Shown here piece by piece: positions 41,693 through 50,964 of a stretch of 64,000 bases of DNA. Positions within the stretch are counted from its first letter, which is position 1. Each line of letters begins with the position of its first letter. Source of the DNA: Bubalus kerabau (taxonomy: Eukaryota > Chordata > Mammalia > Artiodactyla > Bovidae); the NCBI RefSeq assembly GCF_029407905.1, contig NC_073627.1, positions 48,353,001 through 48,417,000 on the forward strand, in the 5' to 3' direction. The notes beneath the pieces were generated by a model. It ran no database searches, was not told where the DNA came from, and saw only the letters and a program-made list of their open reading frames with translations. Both the position numbers and the translations under genes were made by a program.

Positions 41693-44600
41693 ATGGCAAC
41701 GGGGTCATACTTATCAGTAATTACCTTAAACGTAAATGGGTTGAATGCCCCAACCAAAAGACATAGACTGGCTGAATGGATACAAAAACAAGACCCCTGC
41801 ATATGTTGTCTACAAGAGACCCACCTCAAAACAGGGGACACATACAGAATGAAAGTGAAGGGCTGGAAAAAGATTTTCCATGCGAATAGGGACCAAAAGA
41901 AAGCAGGAGTAGCAATACTCATATCAGATAAAATAGACTTTAAAACAAAGACTGTGAAAAGAGACAAAGATGGTCACTACATAATGATCAAAGGATCAAT
42001 CCAAGAAGAAGATATAACAATTATAAATATATATGCACCCAACACGGGAGCACCGCAGTATGTAAGACAAATGCTAACAAGTATGAAAGAAGAAATTAAC
42101 AATAACACAATAATAGTGGGAGACTTTAATACCCTACTCACACCTATGGATAGATCAACTAAACAGAAAATTAACAAGGAAACACAAACTTTAAACGATA
42201 CAATAGACCAGTTAGACCTAATTGATATCTATAGGACATTTCATCCCAAAACAATGAATTTCACCTTCTTCTCAAGCGCACATGGAACCTTCTCCAGGAT
42301 AGATCACATCCTGGGCCATAAAGCTAGCCTTGGTAAACTCAAAAAAATAGAAATCATTCCAAGCATCTTTTCTGACCACAATGCAGTAAGATTAGATCTC
42401 AATTACAGGAGAAAAACTATTAAAAAATCCAACATATGGAGGCTGAACAACACGCTGCTGAATAACCAACAAATCACAGAAGAAATCAAAAAAGAAATCA
42501 AAATGTGCATAGAAACGAATGAAAATGAAAACACAACAACCCAAAACCTGTGGGACACGGTAAAAGCAGTCCTAAGGGGAAAGTTCATAGCAATACAGGC
42601 ACACCTCAAGAAACAAGAAAAAAGTCAAATAAATAACCTAACTCTACACCTAAAGCAACTAGAAAAGGAAGAAATGAAGAACCCCAGGGTTAGTAGAAGG
42701 AAAGAAATCTTAAAAGTTAGAGCAGAAATAAATGCAAAAGAAACAAAAGAGACCATAGCAAAAATCAACAAAGCCAAAAGCTGGTTCTTTGAAAGGATAA
42801 ATAAAATTGACAAACCATTAGCCAGACTCATCAAGAAACAAAGGGAGAAAAATCAAATCAATAAAATTAGAAATGAAAATGGAGAGATCACAACAGACAA
42901 CACAGAAATACAAAGGATCATAAGAGACTACTATCAACAATTATATGCCAATAAAATGGACAACGAGGAAGAAATGGACAAATTCTTAGAAAAGTACAAC
43001 TTTCCAAAACTCGATCAGGAAGAAATAGAAAATCTTAACAGACCCATCACAAGCACGGAGATTGAAACTGTAATCAGAAATCTTCCAGCAAACAAAAGCC
43101 CAGGTCCAGACGGCTTCACAGCTGAATTCTACCAAAAATTTAGAGAAGAGCTAACACCTATCCTGCTCAAACTCTTCCAGAAAATTGCAGAGGATGGTAA
43201 ACTTCCAAACTCATTCTATGAGGCCACCATCACCCTAATACCAAAACCTGACAAAGATCCCACAAAAAAAGAAAACTACAGGCCAATATCACGGATGAAC
43301 ATAGATGCAAAAATCCTTAACAAAATTCTAGCAATCAGAATCCAACAACACATTAAAAAGATCATACACCATGACCAAGTGGGCTTTATCCCAGGGATGC
43401 AAGGATTCTTCAATATCCGCAAATCAATCAATGTAATACACCACATTAACAAATTGAAAAATAAAAACCATATGATTATCTCAATAGATGCAGAGAAAGC
43501 CTTTGACAAAATTCAACATCCATTTATGATAAAAACTCTCCAGAAAGCAGGAATAGAAGGAACATACCTCAACATAATCAAAGCTATATATGACAAACCC
43601 ACAGCAAACATTATCCTCAATGGTGAAAAATTGAAAGCATTTCCTCTAAAGTCAGGAACAAGACAAGGGTGCCCACTTTCACCATTACTATTCAACATAG
43701 TTTTGGAAGTTTTGGCCACAGCAATCAGAGCAGAAAAAGAAATAAAAGGAATCCAAATTGGAAAAGAAGAAGTAAAGCTCTCACTGTTTGCAGATGACAT
43801 GATCCTCTACATAGAAAACCCTAAAGACTCCACCAGAAAATTACTAGAACTAATCAATGACTATAGTAAAGTTGCAGGATATAAAATCAACACACAGAAA
43901 TCCCTTGCATTCCTATACACTAATAATGAGAAAACAGAAAGAGAAATTAAGGAAACAATTCCATTCACCATTGCAACGGAAAGAATAAAATACTTAGGAA
44001 TATATCTACCTAAAGAATCTAAAGACCTATATATAGAAAACTATAAAACACTGGTGAAAGAAATCAAAGAGGACACTAACAGATGGAGAAATATACCATG
44101 TTCATGGATTGGAAGAATCAATGTAGTGAAAATGAGTATACTACCCAAAGCAATCTATAGATTCAATGCAATCCCTATCAAGCTACCAACAGCATTCTTC
44201 ACAGAGCTAGAACAAATAATTTCACAATTTGTATGGAAATACAAAAAACCTCGAATAGCCAAAGCGATCTTGAGAAAGAAGAATGGAACTGGAGGAATCA
44301 ACCTACCTGACTTCAGGCTCTACTACAAAGCCACAGTTCTCAAGACAGTATGGTACTGGCACAAAGACAGAAATATAGATCAATGGAACAAAACAGAAAG
44401 CCCAGAGATAAATCCTCGCACATATGGACACCTTATCTTCGACAAAGGAGGCAAGAATATACAATGGATTAAAGACAATCTCTTTAACAAGTGGTGCTGG
44501 GAACTCTGGTCAACCACTTGTAAAAGAATGAAACTAGAACACTTTCTAACACCATACACAAAAATAAACTCAAAATGGATTAAAGATCTAAATGTAAGAC

Positions 44601-45415
44601 CAGAAACTATAAAACTCCTAGAGGAGAACATAGGCAAAACACTCTCTGACATACATCACAGCAGGATCCTCTATGACCCACCTCCCAGAATATTGGAAAT
44701 AAAAGCAAAAATAAACAAATGGGACCTAATTAACCTTAAAAGCTTCTGCACATCAAAGGAAACTATTAGCAAGGTGAAAAGACAGCCTTCAGAATGGGAG
44801 AAGATAATAGCAAATGAAGCAACTGACAAACAACTAATCTCGAGAATATACAAGCAACTCCTACAGCTCAACTCCAGAAAAATAAATGGCCCAATCAAAA
44901 AATGGGCCAAAGAACTAAATAGACATTTCTCCAAAGAAGACATACAGATGGCTAACAAACACATGAAAAGATGCTCAACATCACTCATTATCAGAGAAAT
45001 GCAAATCAAAACCACTATGAGGTACCATTTCACACCAGTCAGAATGGCTGCGATCCAAAAGTCTACAAGTAATAAATGCTGGAGAGGGTGTGGAGAAAAG
45101 GGAACCCTCTTACACTGTTGGTGGGAATGCAAACTAGTACAGCCACTATGGAGAACAGTGTGGAGATTCCTTAAAAAACTGGAAATAGACATGCCTTATG
45201 ATCCAGCAATCCCACTGCTGGGCATACACACTGAGAAAACCAGAAGGGAAAGAGACACGAGTACCCCAATGTTCATTGCAGCACTGTTTATAATAGCCAG
45301 GACATGGAAGCAACCTAGATGTCCATCAGCAGATGAATGGATAAGAAAGCTGTGGTACATATACACAATGGAGTATTATTCAGCCATTAAAAAGAATAAT
45401 TTGAATCAGTTCTAA
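41693..45415 (+). CDS. L1 ORF2 protein, endonuclease and reverse transcriptase
   Basis: 1240 residues. It nicks target DNA and copies L1 RNA onto the nick. The APE-type endonuclease (residues 1-238) keeps N13, E42 (QETH), D144/N146 (GDFN), D204/H205 and D228/H229 (SDHNA). The reverse transcriptase core holds SIDAEKAFD (D599), GTRQGCPLSPLLFNIVLE and FADD at 699-702. The cysteine-rich motif is C1129-x3-C1133-x7-H1141-x4-C1146. A stop (TAA, 41,690-41,692) directly precedes the ATG, so translation needs reinitiation after ORF1, as in other L1s. Two oddities: residue 534 is arginine in PIS-R-MNIDAK where the family has leucine, and the last residues NNLNQF plus stop replace the family's longer C-terminus. 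An apparent one-base loss near 45,395 explains this, because the neighbouring frame stays open to TAG at 45,508-45,510 with L1-like residues. Otherwise intact; activity doubtful. Confidence 0.95.
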   Translation: MATGSYLSVITLNVNGLNAPTKRHRLAEWIQKQDPCICCLQETHLKTGDTYRMKVKGWKKIFHANRDQKKAGVAILISDKIDFKTKTVKRDKDGHYIMIKGSIQEEDITIINIYAPNTGAPQYVRQMLTSMKEEINNNTIIVGDFNTLLTPMDRSTKQKINKETQTLNDTIDQLDLIDIYRTFHPKTMNFTFFSSAHGTFSRIDHILGHKASLGKLKKIEIIPSIFSDHNAVRLDLNYRRKTIKKSNIWRLNNTLLNNQQITEEIKKEIKMCIETNENENTTTQNLWDTVKAVLRGKFIAIQAHLKKQEKSQINNLTLHLKQLEKEEMKNPRVSRRKEILKVRAEINAKETKETIAKINKAKSWFFERINKIDKPLARLIKKQREKNQINKIRNENGEITTDNTEIQRIIRDYYQQLYANKMDNEEEMDKFLEKYNFPKLDQEEIENLNRPITSTEIETVIRNLPANKSPGPDGFTAEFYQKFREELTPILLKLFQKIAEDGKLPNSFYEATITLIPKPDKDPTKKENYRPISRMNIDAKILNKILAIRIQQHIKKIIHHDQVGFIPGMQGFFNIRKSINVIHHINKLKNKNHMIISIDAEKAFDKIQHPFMIKTLQKAGIEGTYLNIIKAIYDKPTANIILNGEKLKAFPLKSGTRQGCPLSPLLFNIVLEVLATAIRAEKEIKGIQIGKEEVKLSLFADDMILYIENPKDSTRKLLELINDYSKVAGYKINTQKSLAFLYTNNEKTEREIKETIPFTIATERIKYLGIYLPKESKDLYIENYKTLVKEIKEDTNRWRNIPCSWIGRINVVKMSILPKAIYRFNAIPIKLPTAFFTELEQIISQFVWKYKKPRIAKAILRKKNGTGGINLPDFRLYYKATVLKTVWYWHKDRNIDQWNKTESPEINPRTYGHLIFDKGGKNIQWIKDNLFNKWCWELWSTTCKRMKLEHFLTPYTKINSKWIKDLNVRPETIKLLEENIGKTLSDIHHSRILYDPPPRILEIKAKINKWDLINLKSFCTSKETISKVKRQPSEWEKIIANEATDKQLISRIYKQLLQLNSRKINGPIKKWAKELNRHFSKEDIQMANKHMKRCSTSLIIREMQIKTTMRYHFTPVRMAAIQKSTSNKCWRGCGEKGTLLHCWWECKLVQPLWRTVWRFLKKLEIDMPYDPAIPLLGIHTEKTRRERDTSTPMFIAALFIIARTWKQPRCPSADEWIRKLWYIYTMEYYSAIKKNNLNQF

Positions 45416-45863
45416 TGAGGTGGATGAAACTGGAGCCTATTATACAGAGTGAAGTAAGCCAGAAAGAAAAACACCAATACAGTATACTAACGCATATATA
45501 TGGAATTTAGGAAGATGGTAACAATAACCCTGTGTACGAGACAGCAAAAGAGACACTGATGTATAGAACAGTCTTATGGACTCTGTGGGAGAGGGAGAGG
45601 GTGGGAAGATTTGGGAGAATGGCATTGAAACATGTAAAATATCATGTATGAAATGAGTTGCCAGTCCAGGTTCGATGCACGATACTGGATGCTTGGGGCT
45701 GGTGCACTGGGACGACCCAGAGGGATGGAATGGGGAGGGAGGAGGGAGGAGGGTTCAGGATGGGGAACACATGTATACCTGTGGCGGATTCATTTTGATA
45801 TTTGGCAAATCTAATACAGTTATGTAAAGTTTAAAAATAAAATAAAATTAAAAAAAATAAAAT
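45416..45863 (+). other. L1 3' UTR and A-rich tail
   Basis: Contains a G-rich tract tggggagggaggagggagga (45,731-45,750) able in principle to form a quadruplex, a feature known in L1 3' UTRs, then the terminal gatatttggcaaatctaata and a tail of T-punctuated A (aataaaataaaattaaaaaa). Confidence 0.9.
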
Positions 45864-46529
45864 AAAAGACGCTTACTCCTTGGAAGGCAAGTTATGACCA
45901 ACCTAGACAGCATATTCAAAAGCAGAGACATTACTTTGCCAACAAAGGTAGTCAAGGCTATGGTTTTTCCAGTGGTCATGTATGGATGTGAGAGTTGGAC
46001 TGTGAAGAAGGCTGAGCGCCGAAGAATTGATGCTTTTGAACTGTGGTGTTGGAGTAGACTCTTGAGAGTCCCTTGGACTGCAAGAAGATCCAACCAGTCC
46101 ATTCTGAAGGAGATAAGCCCTGGGATTTCTTTGGAAGGAATGATGCTAAAGCTGAAACTCCAGTACTTCGGCCACCTCATGCGAAGAGTTGACTCATTGG
46201 AAAAGACTCTGATGCTGGGAGGGATTGGGGGCAGGAAGAAAAGGGGATGACAGAGGATGAGATGGCTAGATGGCATCACTGACTCGATGGACATGAGTCT
46301 GGGTGAACTCCAGGAGTTGATGACGGACAGGGAGGCCTGGCGTGCTGCGATTCATGGGGTCGCAAAGAGTCGGACACGACTGAGCAACTGAACTGAACTG
46401 AACTGAATAACCTATAATGGAAAAGAACCTGCAGCTATACACCTGAAACTAACACAATATTGTAAATTAAGTATACTTTAATAAGTAAATTTAAAAAAAA
46501 TAAAAAGGTAGATGAGAACCACCAAACAG

Positions 46530-46700
46530 TTACTACTTATTACAGGTCAGCCCCTGGGCTGGGCATCCATTAGCTGATTTAATTAAATGTTCACACTAAC
46601 TCTATCATACATATCATATATATAATATGAGACACAATATATGAGATATGTATCCTATGATACATGCAATATAAACATATATGTGAGGTACATAAGTGTG
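46530..46700. repeat. reverse MIR trace and AT-rich low-complexity
   Basis: ggctgggcatccattagctg at the left is MIR-like. (TA)-rich sequence runs 46,610-46,690. Confidence 0.4.
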
Positions 46701-46911
46701 TGTGTGCATACTTAGTTGCTCAGTTGTGTCCAACTCTTTGCAACCCCATAGATTGTAGCCTGCCAGGCTCCTCTGGCCATGGGATTCTCTAGGCAAGAAT
46801 ACTGGAGTGGATTGCCATTTTATTCTCCAATAGATCTTCCTGACACAGGGATCAAACCCAGGTCTCCTGCATTGCAGGGGAATTCTTTAGTCTGCCCCAC
46901 CAGGGAAGCCC
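46700..46911 (-). mobile_element. Bov-tA SINE
   Basis: Reverse Bov-tA: cttagttgctcagttgtgtc to ccccaccagggaagccc, preceded by a short (TG)n that is probably its former tail. Confidence 0.87.
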
Positions 46912-46961
46912 ATGTATAGGTATAGATACCCATACAGATATATTTCCTGATTTCAGCAATG

Positions 46962-47168
46962 AGGGTGACTTTCCTGATGGTCCAGTGGTTAAGATTTCAC
47001 CTTCCAAATGCAGGGGGTGTGGGTTAGATCCCTGATCAAGAGCAAAGGTCCCACATGCTGTGAGGCTAAAAAAAAACAAAAAACAAAAAAACCAAGACAT
47101 AAAACAGAAGAAATATTGTAACAAATGCAATAAAGACTTTAAAAATGGTCCATATCAAAAAAAAAATC
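46962..47168 (+). mobile_element. CHR-type SINE
   Basis: Forward: ctttcctgatggtccagtgg, gtgtgggttagatccctgat, A-rich body, then gaaatattgtaacaaatgca and aataaagactttaaaaatgg at the tail. Confidence 0.8.
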
Positions 47169-47171
47169 TTA

Positions 47172-47302
47172 AAACACTATTACTCAGCCATAAAAAGGAA
47201 CAAACTTGAGTCAGTTCTAGTGAAATGGATGAACCTAAAGCCATATAGGTTATACAGAGTGAAGTAAGTCAGAAAGAGAAAAACAAATATCATATATTAA
47301 CA
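47172..47302 (+). repeat. L1 ORF2 end/3' UTR fragment, split
   Basis: actcagccataaaaaggaac, agtgaaatggatgaacctaa, cagagtgaagtaagtcagaa. The L1 terminal part (acacaacattgcaaagcaat) follows the BovB at about 47,858-47,925. Confidence 0.7.
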
Positions 47303-47850
47303 CAAGCTTGCTCCTTGGAAGAAAAGCTATGACAAACCTAGACAGCATATTAAAAAGCAGAGGCATTACTTTGCTGACTAAGGTCCGTATAGTCAAAGCT
47401 AGGGTTTTTCCAGTAGGCACATATGGATGTGAGAGTTGGTCCATAAAGAAGGCCGAATGCCAAAGAATTGATGCATTTGAACTGAGGTGTTGGAGAAGAT
47501 TCTTGAGAGTCCCTTGGACTACAAGGAGATCAAACCAGTCAATCCTAAAGGAAATCAACTCTGACTATTCATTGGAAGGTCTGATGCCAAAACTGAAGCT
47601 CCAATAATTTGGGCACCTGATGCAAAGAGCCAACTCATTAGAAAAGATCCTGATGCTGGGAAAGATTGAAGACAAGAGAAGGGGACGACAGAGGATGAGA
47701 TGGTTGGATGGCATCACTGACTCAATGGACATGAGTTTATGCAAGCTCCAGGAGTTGCTGAAGGACAGGGAGGCCTGGTGGGCCGCAGTCCATGGGGTTG
47801 CAAAGAGTTGGACAAGACTGAGCGACCAAACAACAACAACAGAATAACAG
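47303..47850 (+). mobile_element. BovB LINE 3' fragment
   Basis: ctccttggaagaaaagctat onwards; encodes DSILKSRGITLLTKVRIVK and CWRRFLRVPWTTRRSNQSIL before stops accumulate. Ends in acaacaacaac instead of the gaact repeat, so it belongs to an older subfamily than 13,280. Confidence 0.85.
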
Positions 47851-47984
47851 TACTGATGAACACAACATTGCAAAGCAATTAGCCTCCAAATACAACTTTT
47901 AAAATAACATAAAAAATAAAAAAGCAGCAGCAGCAATGGGAAAATATAAACTCAGGTCTCTGTCTCTAATGATCTTGCTTTTCT

Positions 47985-48480
47985 CTTGGTGATTTTCTAC
48001 TCTTCTTCCCCTTGCAGGAGAAGGTGAGAGTTTCTCCCAATAGACTGAGTAGTGCCATGGTAATGCTCAGAAAATGCTAGTAATTTCCCTTCCCTTCTCC
48101 TACAGAAAATGCTGCTAGGAGGAGCTACTCCCTGGGAATCCCCAAGGTGCTGAAAGTGGGTCCTGGTGACCTGGCACCATTGAGGTGGCAACAGAACCTC
48201 TACTCATGCCCTAGGGAGCAGCTTTGGCTCAGGGTCATGGGACAGAAGTCCAGGAGGCCGACACCTACATGCATGGCCCCAGGCCAAAGGACCAGAGATG
48301 CCAACAAGCCTGGTGCCCACCTGGCTTGGGGAGCCTCACAGGTCTGGCACCAGGAGGGGAAGCTCTTATTGAGAGGCAGCCAAGGGAACCCACAGCCTCC
48401 CTGGGCCTCACTCTGCTGCCAAGGGCCACCTGCTGTGTGCCAAGAGCTGTCCCTGCAAACCACACTTAGTGACATCTGAG
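47985..48480. other. unique DNA with splice-like signals, no gene called
   Basis: Two pyrimidine tracts ending in CAG (ttcttccccttgcag at 48,003-48,017 and cttcccttctcctacag at 48,088-48,104) precede GC-rich sequence with frames up to 110 codons on both strands. No protein family is recognisable, so this is only a weak exon candidate. Confidence 0.25.
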
Positions 48481-48530
48481 GACAACCCTTGAACCCAGGG
48501 GTGTTCATCCCAATTTATAGATAAACCAGT

Positions 48531-48725
48531 GGTTCTCAACCAGGGACAGCTTTGCCCCACAGGAGACATGGGGCTATGTCTGGAAATATTTCTGGCAGTC
48601 AAGACTTGGCAGGACGGGAGCGGTACTACTGGGCAGCCATACTGCTCAACATCCTACAGTGAGCAGGACAGCCTCCAACACAAAGAAGCATCAGTCTTCT
48701 TGTGTGCCAAGGCTGAGAAACTCTG
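48531..48725 (+). repeat. MER5A-type hAT relic
   Basis: gtggttctcaaccagggaca, tatgtctggaaatatttctg, aacatcctacagtgagcagg and ggctgagaaactctg are the MER5A order, with matching inverted ends ggttctcaacc / ggctgagaaac. Confidence 0.8.
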
Positions 48726-48739
48726 AGACAAAAAAACGG

Positions 48740-48840
48740 ACTCTTACAGGTACTCACAGACTCAGAGAATGAACTTACAGTGGCTGAGGGGGAGGGGCAG
48801 TTAGGGAGTTTGGGATGGACATGTACACGCTGCTATGTTT
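48740..48840 (+). repeat. older L1 3' UTR, left piece
   Basis: ttacagtggctgagggggag, ttgggatggacatgtacacg, ctgctatgttta. The consensus continuation (aatggataaccaacaagggc) occurs 1.8 kb further on, at 50,667. Confidence 0.6.
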
Positions 48841-50228
48841 ACAACAGCTAGGCTGCAGAGGGTGGGCAGGAGCATAAAGGCCAGTGGACGGGGCCCAGGC
48901 CGGTGGCAGACATGGTGGCAGGGTGAGATGACTTCTAGAGCCTGACTTCCTGCTATGAAGCAGCATTCCAAGAATATCAGGTTGGAGAAACTGACCCACT
49001 GGAACGTAAAACAAACTTGGTCCAGATGGTTTCATGCAAGTTTGAGAAGCCACTCAAGAGTGTCCAAAACCAAGAGATCAAGCCCTGAGCCTTTGGAGTG
49101 GAAGCACTGACTCCAAGACCCTAGACTACCAGAGAACTAACCCTAGGGAGTACCAAATAGTGAGAACTCACACAAAGAAATCCACTTGAATACAAGACCC
49201 AGCATCACCCAACCAAACCACCAGTAGCATCCTGTGCAGGACACCTCATCCAAGCGACAAACAAAACAAAAACACAAACCCAATCATCAACAGACAGGAT
49301 TACCACCTCACTCAGCTTTGCTCACCAGAGGAAAAACAAAAAAAAAAACTCAGCATAAATCTCACCCTATACGAAGCTTACACAAACCGCTGCACCAACC
49401 TTAGGGGCCAGAAACCAAAAGGAAGAAAGAATTCAACCTTGAAGCCTGGGAAAAGGAGACCTCAAACACAATAAGTTAAAAAATAAAATAAATAATGAAA
49501 AGGCAGAGAAATACTGTACAAATGAAGGAACAAACTAGGAATACAGAAGTCCAAATAAATGAAGAGGAAACAGACAAACTACCTGAAAAAGAATTCAGAA
49601 TAATGATAGTAAAGATGATCAAAAACCTTGAAAACAGAATGGAGAAAATGCAAGAATCAGTTAACAAAGACCTAGAAGAATTAAAGAATAAACATATAGA
49701 AACAAAGAACACAATTACTGAAATCAAAAATACTCTAGAAGGAATCAATAGCAGAATCTCTGAAGCAGAAGAATGAATCAGTGAGCTGGAAGATAAAATG
49801 ATGGAAATAACTTCTGAAGAGTAGAATAAAGTAAAAAGAATGAAAAGAACTGGGGATAATCCCAGAGACCTCTGGGACAATATCAAACACACCAACATTC
49901 GAATTATAGGGGTCCCAGAAGAAGAAGAGAAAAAGAAAGGGTATGAGAAAATTTTTGAAGAGATTATAGTTGAAAATTTCCCCAACATGGAAAAGGAAGT
50001 AGTCAATCAAGTCCAAGAGATACAAAGAGTCCCATACAGGATAAACCCAAGGGGAAACATGCCAAGACACATACTAATCAAATTAACGAAGATTAAACAC
50101 AAAGAAAGAATATTAAAAGCAGCAAGGGAGAAACAACAGGTAACATACAAGGGAAACCCCATATGTTTAACAGCTGATCTTTCAGCAGAAACTCTGCAGG
50201 CCAGAAGGGAATGGCAGGATATATTTAA

Positions 50229-50346
50229 AGTACTGAAAGGGAGAAATCTACAACCAAGATTACTCTACCTACCAAGGATCTCATTCAAAATTGAGATCCT
50301 TGGTAGGTAGAGTAATCTTGGTTGTAGATTTCTCCCTTTCAGTACT
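50229..50346. repeat. perfect 55-bp inverted repeat, 8-nt loop
   Basis: Left arm 50,229-50,283 and right arm 50,292-50,346 are exact reverse complements; the loop is ttcaaaat. The left arm is ordinary ORF1 pseudogene sequence; the right arm is foreign to the L1 and is part of the insertion that follows. Confidence 0.97.
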
Positions 50347-50486
50347 CAGGATGGGGAACACATGTATACCTGTGGCGGATTCATTTTGATATTTGGCAAA
50401 TATTTGGCAAAACTAATACAATTATGTAAAGTTTAAAAATAAAATAAAATTTTAAAAAATAAAAATAAAATTTAAAAAAAAATTGA
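50295..50486 (+). mobile_element. young L1 3' tail insertion with inverted target copy
   Basis: After 52 bp of inverted local sequence (50,295-50,346) comes the L1 3' terminus from caggatggggaacacatgta (50,347) with an atttggcaaat duplication at 50,390-50,411 and a T-punctuated A-tail. Target repeat aaaattga at 50,287-50,294 and 50,479-50,486. The host ORF1 reads across once the insertion is set aside. Confidence 0.9.
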
Positions 50487-50666
50487 TGGAGAAATCAAAA
50501 GCTTTTCAGACAAGCAAAAGTTAAGAGAATTCAGTACCACCAAACCAGCTTTACAACAAATGCTAAAGGGACTTATATAGTAAGAAATACAAGTGAAGAA
50601 AAACATCTACAAAATCAAACCCCAAACAATTAAGAAAATGGCAATAGGAACATATATATCAATAAA

Positions 50667-50845
50667 ATGGATAACCAACAAGGGCCTACTGTAGAGCATG
50701 TGGACTCTGCTCAATGTTATGTGGCAGCCTGGATGAGAGGGGAGTTGGGGGAGAATGGATACATGTATATGTATAACTGAGTTCCTTAGCCTAAAACTAT
50801 CATAACATTGTTAATCAGCTCTACCCCAATATGAAATAAAAAGTA
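50667..50845 (+). repeat. older L1 3' UTR, right piece
   Basis: ataaccaacaagggcctact, tgttatgtggcagcctggat, ataacattgttaatcagctc, ending ccccaatatgaaataaaaag. A reverse MIR trace follows at 50,870-50,960. Confidence 0.75.
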
Positions 50846-50964
50846 ATAATAAGAAGAAAAACTAACTCTTACAGGTATTTACCAAGTCACAAAGCTGATG
50901 AATGCTGAATTGGCTTCAAGGTACTAATCCTCTGATCCTGAAGCCAATGCTCCTTCTCTGTGAT

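Larger units (their letters stand above)
38133..45863 (+). mobile_element. full-length ruminant L1 retrotransposon
   Basis: 7.73-kb non-LTR retrotransposon with a 2.58-kb 5' UTR, ORF1, a 51-bp spacer, ORF2, a 3' UTR and an A-rich tail. It begins gaggagccaagatggcgg, the expected 5' terminus, so it is not 5'-truncated. The 12-bp target duplication aaaagacgctta (38,121-38,132 and 45,864-45,875) lies in BovB, and the inferred nick site ATT/AAAAG fits the L1 endonuclease preference TT/AAAA. Identical target repeats and long open frames indicate a recent insertion. Confidence 0.97.
37915..46405 (+). mobile_element. BovB LINE copy split by full-length L1
   Basis: 5'-truncated BovB: 37,915-38,132 and, after the L1, 45,876-46,405. 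The left part encodes the RT region ending GLKLNIQKTKIM then SKITADGDCSHEIKRRL; the right part carries on with DSIFKSRDITLPTK and MYGCESWTVKKAE, ending in three gaact units. A 6-bp in-frame loss at the KVVKAMVF junction and a CGA-to-TGA stop at 46,248-46,250 show decay. The 12-bp target duplication aataacctataa at 37,903-37,914 and 46,406-46,417 brackets it within the older L1. Confidence 0.93.
49495..50579 (+). pseudogene. L1 ORF1 pseudogene
   Basis: Clearly homologous to the intact ORF1 at 40,715: MKRQRNT start, RIMIVKMIKNLENRMEKMQ coiled coil, NIRIIGVPEEEEKKK, LTADLSAETLQARREWQD. In-frame stops TGA (49,774-49,776) and TAG (49,822-49,824) break it. The coding sequence is then split by a young L1 insertion at 50,295-50,486, after which kafsdkqk-like sequence (aaagcttttcagacaagcaa) continues to a final TAG near 50,577. 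Confidence 0.88.
48841..50666 (+). mobile_element. older L1 segment: 5' UTR, ORF1 pseudogene, ORF2 start only
   Basis: Contains 5' UTR-like sequence, an ORF1 pseudogene (49,495-50,579), a spacer, and the first roughly 30 bases of ORF2 (atggcaataggaacatatat at 50,638). It then joins directly to an L1 3' UTR with no A-tail of its own. Either an L1 copy truncated at its 3' end inserted into another L1's 3' UTR, or most of an ORF2 was deleted. Confidence 0.55.

Noticed and set aside
44671..45192. 173-codon minus-strand frame across L1 ORF2
   Set aside because: Antisense shadow of ORF2; hydrophobic composition results from the A-rich sense strand.
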